The notes under the pieces: model-generated
What the model saw: the letters and a program-made list of their open reading frames with translations, nothing else
Told to the model about the DNA's origin: nothing
Databases searched by the model: none
Part shown: positions 1-6,195 of the stretch, piece after piece
Layout of the letters: each line of letters starts with the position of its first letter
How positions within the stretch are numbered: position 1 is the stretch's first letter
Translations under genes and position numbers: made by a program
DNA from: Methylomarinum sp964397365
GTDB lineage: Bacteria; Pseudomonadota; Gammaproteobacteria; Methylococcales; Methylomonadaceae
Assembly (NCBI GenBank): GCA_964397365.1
Contig: CAYNIU010000034.1
Coordinates: forward strand, 1 to 20,912
DNA length: 20,912 nt
Direction: 5' to 3'

Positions 1-1
1 A

Positions 2-229
2 CACGAGAGCATCAAAAGCGGTATAGTCAATGGGTCATTAAATCATCGGGAAGTGAAAGTTTTACAACGCCAGCAACACAGAATCAGAAAGCATATTGAT
101 CGCCTTCGTTATCGCTATCGTTTGTCTCATTATGATAGAAGGCGAATTTTACATGACCTGGACAAAATCAGTGAAAATATTTACCGGTTAAAACACAATG
201 GTTATTATGCATATAACAGATATCATTAA
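2..229 (+). CDS. small basic protein of the 'SGxLxxxExxxLxxQQ' repeat type, C-terminal part only
   Basis: An open frame enters from the left edge and stops at 227-229, giving 75 residues. It reads as two charged helical segments: an N-terminal one with IKSGIVNGSLNHREVKVLQR followed by QQHRIRKHIDR, and a C-terminal one with RRILHDLDKISENIYRLKHN. This pattern resembles small, probably periplasmic proteins common in proteobacteria whose two half-repeats run 'GxxSGxLTxxE..L..QQ' and 'Sxx(D/E)RxxLxxxLdxxSxxIYRxKHN'. The function of that family is not known to me. The start and any signal peptide lie outside the window. The composition (many Arg, His and Tyr) is unusual for a random frame and supports a real gene. 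The family match is from memory of the motif, not a search. Confidence 0.6.
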   Translation, partial: HESIKSGIVNGSLNHREVKVLQRQQHRIRKHIDRLRYRYRLSHYDRRRILHDLDKISENIYRLKHNGYYAYNRYH

Positions 230-240
230 CAGAAAGCAGA

Positions 241-269
241 GGTGGCGATTGATAATCCCAATCACCACC
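241..269 (-). terminator. hairpin between convergent genes, probable terminator
   Basis: GGTGGCGATTG at 241-251 and CAATCACCACC at 259-269 form an 11-base stem with a 7-base loop. The single mismatch becomes a G-U pair when read from the minus strand. It lies 11 bases past the stop of the minus-strand gene at 281 and 11 bases past the plus-strand stop at 229. The following tract on the minus strand (TCTGCTTTCTGTT) is only moderately T-rich, so it could act in either direction or be weak. Confidence 0.5.
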
Positions 270-280
270 TTGTTTACGGT

Positions 281-616
281 CTACTTCATCATATTCTGAT
301 GCATTTGTTTCATTTTCTGACGGTGAATCATCATTTGTTTGTGATGCGTCTTCATCAGTTCCAACTGTTCAGTCTTCAGTTTTTGTCTTTTTGCAGGATT
401 TTTTTCAGCGAGAATTTTATTGGAATAATCGTGCATCTTTAACATGTGTTCTTGCATGGCGCGCATGTGGGCATCCATTAACTCTTTGCTCATAGGCATC
501 ATGCTATCCATGTTTTTCATGGAATGTTGCATTTTTGATGTGTCTTTTGCCAATACGCCTGAGTTAAAAAAAACAAAACTTAATGTTGCTGCTACTATCG
601 TTATTTTTTTCATCAT
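281..616 (-). CDS. exported Met/His-rich small protein (possible metal binder)
   Basis: This 111-residue protein starts with a classical signal peptide (MMKKITIVAATLSFVFFNSG, then VLA before the likely cut at about residue 23). The mature part of about 88 residues has 18 Met and 8 His, in clusters such as MDSMMPM, MRAMQEHMLKMHD and THHKQMMIHRQKMKQMHQNMM. It is otherwise charged and helix-forming. Such Met/His density in an exported protein suggests copper or silver binding by analogy with Met-rich periplasmic copper proteins; that is inference. The ATG at 616 is chosen because AAGG lies 5 bases upstream and the signal peptide begins there. The frame stays open upstream to 760, where an ATG overlaps the uvrD stop, but that 48-residue extension would bury the signal peptide. 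It lies 140 bases after uvrD on the same strand. Confidence 0.75.
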   Translation of the reverse strand: MMKKITIVAATLSFVFFNSGVLAKDTSKMQHSMKNMDSMMPMSKELMDAHMRAMQEHMLKMHDYSNKILAEKNPAKRQKLKTEQLELMKTHHKQMMIHRQKMKQMHQNMMK

Positions 617-756
617 CCTTACCTTTTTAAAAATATTAAAATCAACCCCGGCGATAATAAACACGAGGCTGAATGGTATTTTGAAATAAAAACGGCCTTG
701 TAAATAGTGGGAGCTTTTGCATTTCAAATTAACACGCCTGCTTAGACAGAAAAAAA

Positions 757-2916
757 TCATAATGTTTCCAGTTTAGCGTACGACAGCATTAACCATTTCA
801 AACCGGCATCATGAAAATTTATCTGTACCCGTTCCTGAGCGCCTTCTCCTTCCATTTGTAAAACCACTCCTTCGCCAAATTTGATATGTCGGACTCTTTG
901 TCCAAGCTGATAGGCGCCAACCTGTAACGGTGATGATGTTTTAGCGGCGGTAAGTGGACGGCTGACATGAGCCCGCATACGAATTTCCTGAATATATTCC
1001 CCCGGAATTTCGTTGATAAACCGCGAGCGTCTGGGATAATTTTCCTTGCCGTATAAGCGTCTGGATTCGGCATGAGAGAAATACAGTCGTTCCATTGCCC
1101 GGGTAATTCCCACATAACACAAGCGCCGCTCTTCCTCCAGTTTGCCTGGATCTTCAGTCGACTGTTGCGAAGGAAATAATCCTTCTTCCATTCCCACCAT
1201 AAACACCTGTTTAAATTCTAGTCCCTTGGCGGAATGTAATGTCATTAACTGCACACAATCCTCATAAGATTCTCCCTGCATATCGCCAGCCTCCAATGCG
1301 GCATGAGCGAGAAACATATCCAGTTCACCTAGGTTTTCCTGATTATCTTTTTCGTAATCGAACATCCGTGCGGCATTGACCAGTTCTTCCAGGTTTTCCA
1401 CCCGGGCTTCGCCTTTATCGCCTTTTTCTTTTTTATACCGTTCAATCAGGCCGCTTTTTTCAACAACTTGCTTTACTTTTTCAAATAATACGGCGTCTTC
1501 CGTTTCAATCTGCAATTGTGTAATTAGATTTAAAAAACCTTTCAGGGCATTGGCCGCCCGTGCTGATAATCTGTCCTGGTTGATTAATTCGATTGCCGCT
1601 TTCCATAGTGAGAGTTGTTTTTCTCTGGCCAATAAGCGAATATTTTCCAGGGTTTTCGCGCCAATTCCTCGTGCCGGTGTATTCACTACCCGTTCAAATG
1701 AAGCGTCATCATGGTGATTGGACATCAGCCGTAAATAAGCTAGCGCGTTTTTAATTTCCATGCGTTCAAAAAACCGTAATCCGCCATACACCCGATACGG
1801 TGTCCCTGTCGCCATGAGCTTTTCTTCAAATTGAAGGGACTGGGCATTGGAGCGGTATAAAATTGCGACATCACTACGCCGCCCACCCTCATTTACCCAT
1901 TGACGAATTTTCTCGACAACAAAATAGGCCTCATCCTGTTCGTTGAAAGCGCAATACAGCGAAATCAACTCGCCATTACCGCTGTCTGTCCATAACTCCT
2001 TGCCCATGCGACTGTCATTATGGGCAATCAGCGTGTTCGCAGCTTTCAGGATATATCCTGTAGAGCGGTAATTCTGCTCCAGACGAACCACCTTATGATT
2101 GGGATAATGTTTCTGGAAATTATAGATATTTTCTATCTTGGCACCACGCCAGCCATAAATGGACTGGTCATCATCGCCTACTACAAACAGATTATCGCGG
2201 CCGTCCGTCAATAATCTTAACCAGGCATATTGGATAGTATTGGTATCTTGAAACTCATCGACATGAACTTGTTGAAAGCGCTGTTGGTAAAATTCCAGCA
2301 AATCATCATTGTCTCGCAACAGTTCATGTACTCTAAGTAGTAACTCGGCAAAATCCACCAGTCCGGAACGTTCACACAGCTGTTCATAGGCTTTATAAAG
2401 AGTTAGCATACGACGTTGATAAAGGTCGTCCGTTTCAAGCATGTGTTTGGCCCGTATGCCTTCGTCCTTTTGCGCATTGATAAACCATTGCACCTGTTTG
2501 GGGGGGCATTTGGAATCGTCCAGATTGAGATTTTTAATCAATCTTTTAATTACCCGCAGTTGGTCATCCGAATCCATGACCTGAAAGGTTTCCGGTAATT
2601 TTGCCTGTTTGGCGTGTCGCCGTAACAAACGATGGGCCAAGCCATGAAAAGTGCCTATCCACATTGAGCGGGCGGAAATATTCAATAACTCTTCAATGCG
2701 ACCGCGCATTTCTGTGGCCGCTTTATTGGTAAAAGTTACTGCCAGGATGTTGTGCGCTGAAATCCCGCCCACCTCAATATGCCAAGCAATCCGGTGTACC
2801 AGAACACGGGTTTTACCACTACCGGCGCCAGCCAAAATCAGCATAGACTGCGTGAGCGCTGATACGGCAGTTCGCTGGGCATCATTTAAACTGTCAATTA
2901 TGGAGCTTGTTTGCAT
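757..2916 (-). CDS. uvrD: DNA helicase II (UvrD), superfamily 1A
   Basis: A 3'-5' ATP-dependent DNA helicase that removes the incised oligonucleotide in nucleotide excision repair and unwinds nicked DNA in mismatch repair. The 719 residues match the usual length of about 720 and resemble E. coli UvrD end to end. Visible motifs: Walker A AGAGSGKT (29-36), motif Ia AVTFTNKAA (59-67), IGTFHGLAH (87-95), Walker B DEFQD (220-224), motif III VGDDDQSIYGWRGA (246-259), LEQNYRS (279-285), TLHSAKGLEF and the EEERRLCYVGITRA motif VI near residue 610. The C-terminal domain (YQLGQRVRHIKFGEG... to KWLMLSYAKLETL) is the Tudor-like tail typical of UvrD rather than Rep. The start ATG at 2916 has no clear Shine-Dalgarno sequence. 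A run of seven C on the coding strand (near 2510) encodes CPP without breaking the frame. Confidence 0.97.
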   Translation of the reverse strand: MQTSSIIDSLNDAQRTAVSALTQSMLILAGAGSGKTRVLVHRIAWHIEVGGISAHNILAVTFTNKAATEMRGRIEELLNISARSMWIGTFHGLAHRLLRRHAKQAKLPETFQVMDSDDQLRVIKRLIKNLNLDDSKCPPKQVQWFINAQKDEGIRAKHMLETDDLYQRRMLTLYKAYEQLCERSGLVDFAELLLRVHELLRDNDDLLEFYQQRFQQVHVDEFQDTNTIQYAWLRLLTDGRDNLFVVGDDDQSIYGWRGAKIENIYNFQKHYPNHKVVRLEQNYRSTGYILKAANTLIAHNDSRMGKELWTDSGNGELISLYCAFNEQDEAYFVVEKIRQWVNEGGRRSDVAILYRSNAQSLQFEEKLMATGTPYRVYGGLRFFERMEIKNALAYLRLMSNHHDDASFERVVNTPARGIGAKTLENIRLLAREKQLSLWKAAIELINQDRLSARAANALKGFLNLITQLQIETEDAVLFEKVKQVVEKSGLIERYKKEKGDKGEARVENLEELVNAARMFDYEKDNQENLGELDMFLAHAALEAGDMQGESYEDCVQLMTLHSAKGLEFKQVFMVGMEEGLFPSQQSTEDPGKLEEERRLCYVGITRAMERLYFSHAESRRLYGKENYPRRSRFINEIPGEYIQEIRMRAHVSRPLTAAKTSSPLQVGAYQLGQRVRHIKFGEGVVLQMEGEGAQERVQINFHDAGLKWLMLSYAKLETL

Positions 2917-3159
2917 TTTTTTTGTGATTGTCGAAAAAGAATTTAGTTTGTTTGCAGGTGATTTTATTTGTCCTCAAAGTTCGGCATCAGGCGTGAAGCC
3001 TAAGGAGGCTACAGCAGCAAGCTGGTAAGGTGATAATTATTTGCCAGAAACAACCTTATTGCTTGCACATTTTCTGAAGCTGTGTATATTTGCTGTTTAC
3101 GGAAAAAACAACGTCTGTACTGAGGACAACATAAAAATAACGATATAAAGGGGTTGAAG
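2917..3159. other. divergent intergenic region between uvrD and the DUF2892 gene
   Basis: These 243 bases must hold the promoters for uvrD (leftward) and the small membrane protein gene (rightward). A TATATT hexamer at 3085-3090 is a possible -10 for the rightward gene, but no good -35 goes with it. A short stem AGCCT-AAGG-AGGCT lies near 2998-3011. Frames running leftward through here lack coding character. Confidence 0.4.
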
Positions 3160-3396
3160 ATGAACTTTGATGTAAAACGCATGATTAAATTTGAACATAA
3201 CGTCGGACAAAAGGAAGCAAAAATTCGTATGGCTGCCGGTGCCGCTTTGCTGTTTATTTCTCTTTTTACGGCCAGTATTTTCTTATTGATCATTGGGTTG
3301 GTGTTGGTTGCGACCGGTTATTCAGGTTGGTGCCCTGCTTATTCAGGAATGAGTAGAAACAGCCTGGAAGATGCAGAAAAAGCCAGTGATGATTAA
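3160..3396 (+). CDS. DUF2892-type inner-membrane protein
   Basis: A 78-residue protein with the signature of the DUF2892 (YgaP transmembrane) family: an amphipathic N-terminus containing EHNVGQKEAKIRMAAG, two hydrophobic helices (about 28-38 and 41-53), and the diagnostic TGYSGWCPAYSGMSRNS loop with its conserved Cys-Pro. The family's role is unclear; it occurs alone or fused to rhodanese domains. The ATG at 3160 is preferred over an in-frame TTG two codons earlier because AAAGGGG sits 6 bases upstream of it. No operon partner is evident: uvrD is divergent and a 450-base gap follows. Confidence 0.88.
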   Translation: MNFDVKRMIKFEHNVGQKEAKIRMAAGAALLFISLFTASIFLLIIGLVLVATGYSGWCPAYSGMSRNSLEDAEKASDD

Positions 3397-3490
3397 TACT
3401 CTCTAATATATTTTGATACTCAGTGTTTAGGAGCAGAATTTAAATAATACCCGTGTTCTGCCAACGATGAAGACAAGCAAAAATTCTGCA

Positions 3491-3615
3491 CTAAAACGTT
3501 CACTGCCATTAAGTTAAGCCTTTTTGTTGAATTTGGCGTTGGCTGTAGGCGCAGATTTATCCGCACCTATACCAGATTCCGTATATTCTTGAGTTAATGG
3601 CAGTGACTTAAACGC
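3491..3615. mobile_element. decayed MITE/IS-end-like element with REP-like core
   Basis: TCACTGCCATTAA (3500-3512) and its exact reverse complement TTAATGGCAGTGA (3594-3606) bound 107 bases. Allowing two mismatches the arms extend to about 18 bases. The nine bases outside each arm, CTAAAACGT (3491-3499) and CTTAAACGC (3607-3615), match at 7 of 9 and could be a worn target duplication. Inside, GTAGGCGCAGAT-TT-ATCCGCACCTAT (3545-3570) forms a hairpin of about 12 pairs with two mismatches that become wobbles on the other strand; its GTAGG foot resembles REP elements. No transposase is encoded. Terminal repeats of this size with 9-base duplications would fit a non-autonomous IS4-like element, but that assignment is inference. 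Confidence 0.5.
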
Positions 3616-3780
3616 TGGGTATTGAAGCGCCTGGTAACTTTGTCTGGCAGAGTGTTTCCATATACCTGAATCCGTGGTTTCAATGCGGAAACAGGGGGGG
3701 GGCAGGCTAGTGATTTAACAATGATCTGCTATTTCCTCGGAAAGTAAATGCCGGCAGTCTGTTTGCAAAAAACCCGCCTA

Positions 3781-3811
3781 CTGACCATCGGCAGTGCTTG
3801 TGCGCTATAAT
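3781..3811 (+). promoter_or_regulatory. candidate sigma-70 promoter for the DUF3422 gene
   Basis: A perfect TATAAT at 3806-3811 lies 35 bases before the GTG start. The best -35 match is CTGACC at 3781-3786 with a long 19-base spacer, so the -10 is the stronger part of this call. Confidence 0.45.
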
Positions 3812-3846
3812 ACCTCAAATTTCTCCATTAATCCTTAAGTCAGCCT

Positions 3847-5142
3847 GTGACAACGTTATTCCCACTTCCGGAAAATCACCCGCAACGATTTAAATTACAC
3901 AACGAAGTTCATGCCCGTTCATCGGTCATCTTTGATTTGCCTGTTACTACTTCGCATTTGGCTATTATGCTGAGTCGTGAAGAAAAAAATCAGGATCGCA
4001 AGCACTTGATTGAACTCTGTGAGCGTTTTGGTGTAAGTCCGCCTAAACTGGACGCCAATCATTTTAGTGCGCGTTTTGATGCTTTTCAATTACGTTGGGA
4101 GCAGCATGGAGAATTCACCTCGTATACTTTCTATGTCAATAATATTCAGGCAGTTCCGTTCAAGGAACCGGCGCTTAAAAGTGTTCCGGTAGACTGGATG
4201 GCTCAATTGCCGGGGAAGGTAATTGTTGCAGCACATGCGTCTATTATTCCGGCAGCAAGGACTTCCGGAGGAATAGAGCCGCTCTCCCGGTTTTTTGCAG
4301 GAAACCCCTTGATTGGCGCTGAGGTCAGTGGTGGCGCAGCTAAAGCTTACACTGATTTCAGAATTCATGTCGATGGTTTCAGCCGGTTTCTGGTTGTTGA
4401 TGATCACTTGAAAACCGCTCAAGCCGGTCGTCTGCTGCAACGCTTGTTTGAAATTGAAGTTTATCGGGTTATGGCATTACTGGCTTTTCCTATCGCTCGC
4501 AAATTGACACCGGAATTAATCAAGGCAGATCAGCAATTGATAGATATTACCGCCGCCATGGCTGAAGCCGACAGTAATGATGGAAAATTACTGGATGAAT
4601 TGACCACGCTTGCTGCAGAGGTGGAAAACCATATATCCAGTAATCATTACCGCTTTGCGGCAGCCGGGGCATATTACAATCTGGTGAATCAGCGCATTGA
4701 AGATTTGCGTGAAGTCAGAATTCAGGGGTTACAGACTTTTAGCGAATTCATGAGCCGGAGGCTGGAGCCGGCCATTGGCACTTGCCAGTCAACTGCCAAG
4801 CGTTTTACGTTGCTGTCGGAACGGATCAGTAACGCCGGCGAATTACTGCGTACACGAGTGGATATATCCATCGAACGACAAAATCAGGCGCTGTTGAAGT
4901 CAATGAATATGCATGCAAAAATGCAGCTGCGCTTACAGGGAACCGTTGAAGGCTTATCCATTATTGCTATTACCAGTTATGCTGTCGGCCTCATCGGTTC
5001 AGTTGCTCAGGCCATGAAATCAGCCGGCTGGGATATCAATCCGCCTTTGGTTATTGGTATCTCCATTCCTGTTGTATTAGTGGCTGTTGCCATTGGTGTT
5101 CGCCGAATTCACAAACTGATTCAAAAAATAGACGATAATTGA
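3847..5142 (+). CDS. DUF3422 family membrane-anchored protein
   Basis: The 431 residues fit the DUF3422 family, a proteobacterial group of unknown function. Recognisable family blocks in order: HPQRFKLHNEVHARS near the N-terminus, LRWEQHGEFTSYTFYV (about 85-100), PGKVIVAAH, TDFRIHVDGFSRFLVVDD, AGRLLQRLFEIEVYRVMALL, a helical stretch with NHYRFAAAGAYYNLVNQRIEDLRE, EFMSRRLEPAIGTCQS, LLRTRVDISIERQNQALL, and QLRLQGTVEGLSIIAITSYA leading into two C-terminal membrane helices and a basic tail (RRIHKLIQK). The layout suggests a large cytoplasmic domain on a C-terminal membrane hairpin. The start is a GTG at 3847 without a clear Shine-Dalgarno. It is monocistronic and converges with fxsA. Confidence 0.9.
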   Translation: MTTLFPLPENHPQRFKLHNEVHARSSVIFDLPVTTSHLAIMLSREEKNQDRKHLIELCERFGVSPPKLDANHFSARFDAFQLRWEQHGEFTSYTFYVNNIQAVPFKEPALKSVPVDWMAQLPGKVIVAAHASIIPAARTSGGIEPLSRFFAGNPLIGAEVSGGAAKAYTDFRIHVDGFSRFLVVDDHLKTAQAGRLLQRLFEIEVYRVMALLAFPIARKLTPELIKADQQLIDITAAMAEADSNDGKLLDELTTLAAEVENHISSNHYRFAAAGAYYNLVNQRIEDLREVRIQGLQTFSEFMSRRLEPAIGTCQSTAKRFTLLSERISNAGELLRTRVDISIERQNQALLKSMNMHAKMQLRLQGTVEGLSIIAITSYAVGLIGSVAQAMKSAGWDINPPLVIGISIPVVLVAVAIGVRRIHKLIQKIDDN

Positions 5143-5167
5143 TTCTGTGTCAGGGATTTATTCATAG

Positions 5168-5206
5168 CACGACACACAAGGCTTGTGTTGTTTCGTGGTA
5201 TTTTAA
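5168..5206 (+). terminator. possible terminator after the DUF3422 gene
   Basis: CACGA (5168-5172) with TCGTG (5193-5197) and ACACA with TGTGT inside make a bulged hairpin. It is followed on the plus strand by GTATTTTAAAATT. The site lies between convergent genes, where a terminator is expected; the T tract is short. Confidence 0.35.
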
Positions 5207-5263
5207 AATTGATAAGCTTATATTATAACCTGCATCCGGGACTTTACTGCGGCACAGGTATCA

Positions 5264-5716
5264 TTAAGGTTTCTCGTTTTCTTTTTTATACTCACCTTCA
5301 ATGACATCATGAGACGTCGTTTCACGCTGCTGAAAAGTCGCTCCAACCTGGGCATGTAGCAGATGATTTTCAATGATATATTGAGCCATTTTTTTGCGCA
5401 ATAGAGGAACCAGGCAGGCAAATCCCAAGCCATCGGTAAAAAAACCCGGGGTCAACAGTAAGGCGCCGCCCACCAGTAAAATAGGGCCTTCTATCATTTC
5501 ATATGCCGGTATTTCACCTTGTTTTAAATTGTCCTGAAAACGCTGCCAGGTGGCGATTCCCTGTTTACGCAATAACCAGGCTCCCAGAACCGCAGTAAAT
5601 ACCACCATAAAAATGGTCGGAAACACACCAATTATGCCGCCTATCTGCAAGAGCAGATAAATTTCCACAAACGGAACAATTAGAAAAAACAAGAATATAA
5701 TTTGCACGATTTTCAT
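5264..5716 (-). CDS. fxsA: FxsA family cytoplasmic-membrane protein
   Basis: A 150-residue protein with the FxsA pattern: a first membrane helix (about 4-20) containing PFVEIYLLLQIGG, a second helix (about 26-48), a charged loop ending WLLRKQGIATWQRFQ, and a third hydrophobic segment around ILLVGGALLLTPGFFTDGLG, the most conserved part of the family. The C-terminal tail is hydrophilic (VIEGEYKKENEKP). In E. coli, FxsA overproduction relieves phage T7 exclusion by F factor (F-exclusion suppressor); its normal role is not settled. The ATG at 5716 has AGGT about 7 bases upstream. It is transcribed away from cutA. Confidence 0.9.
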   Translation of the reverse strand: MKIVQIIFLFFLIVPFVEIYLLLQIGGIIGVFPTIFMVVFTAVLGAWLLRKQGIATWQRFQDNLKQGEIPAYEMIEGPILLVGGALLLTPGFFTDGLGFACLVPLLRKKMAQYIIENHLLHAQVGATFQQRETTSHDVIEGEYKKENEKP

Positions 5717-5877
5717 TAAAATACCTGGTGAAAGTGAATTAAGGAATGGGGATGAAATAACTTGTATATTCCCAGTCCTAAGCGCGAAATAAATAGAAAC
5801 ACAATGTTGATTATGAATAGTATGTGCATTCGACCTGAATTTCCAGAATAAAATTCCATCTACTTGTAAATAGTCCT

Positions 5878-6195
5878 ATGTATCAAATCATTCTTTGTAC
5901 CTGTCCGAATAATGAAACGGCAGAAACTATCGCCCGGCAACTGGTGGAATCGCAACTGGCCGCCTGTGTCAATATCCTGCCAGCTGTCACATCAATCTAT
6001 CAATGGCAGGGGGAAATTGAAACTGCGCAGGAACACATGCTGGTTATCAAGTCCCGGGGTGACAAATATCCCGAACTGGAAAGCAGCATTTTGAGTCTGC
6101 ACCCCTATGAACTTCCTGAAATAGTTGCAGTCTCTATTGATCACGCTTTACCCGACTACTTAAAATGGATTGACGCATGTTTCGCTACACATTGA
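5878..6195 (+). CDS. cutA: CutA1 divalent-cation tolerance protein
   Basis: The 105 residues match CutA1, a small trimeric protein with a ferredoxin-like fold linked in E. coli to copper tolerance. Motifs: the N-terminal strand IILCTCPNNETAETIA, LAACVNILPAVTSIYQWQGEIE (23-48 region), MLVIKSR and the conserved HPYELPEIVAV (75-85). Cys 7, 9 and 30 are present, and Cys and His also occur near the C-terminus. The stop overlaps the first 19 bases of dsbD, a strong sign of co-translation, and the cutA-dsbD pair is also adjacent in E. coli. No good Shine-Dalgarno is visible before the ATG. Confidence 0.95.
   Translation: MYQIILCTCPNNETAETIARQLVESQLAACVNILPAVTSIYQWQGEIETAQEHMLVIKSRGDKYPELESSILSLHPYELPEIVAVSIDHALPDYLKWIDACFATH

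Larger units (their letters stand above)
3397..3846. other. 450-base gene-free region with inverted repeats and a G9 tract
   Basis: No convincing coding sequence was found on either strand. The region contains a 9-base inverted repeat (GCAGAATTT at 3433-3441, AAATTCTGC at 3481-3489), the mobile-element-like palindrome at 3491-3615, a run of nine G at 3694-3702, and a TATAAT box at 3806-3811 likely serving the next gene. The stretch 3616-3720 may be a decayed remnant, but I cannot identify a parent. Confidence 0.6.

Noticed and set aside
444..689. Plus-strand frame opposite the Met-rich gene
   Set aside because: It is a shadow of the minus-strand gene, whose signal peptide and ribosome site are convincing.
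3009..3293. 94-codon minus-strand frame across the uvrD/DUF2892 spacer
   Set aside because: It overlaps the convincing DUF2892 gene and lacks a ribosome site or recognisable domain.
3513..3590. Possible short coding remnant inside the inverted-repeat element
   Set aside because: Only about 24 codons between stops with no known match; better explained by the palindromic core.
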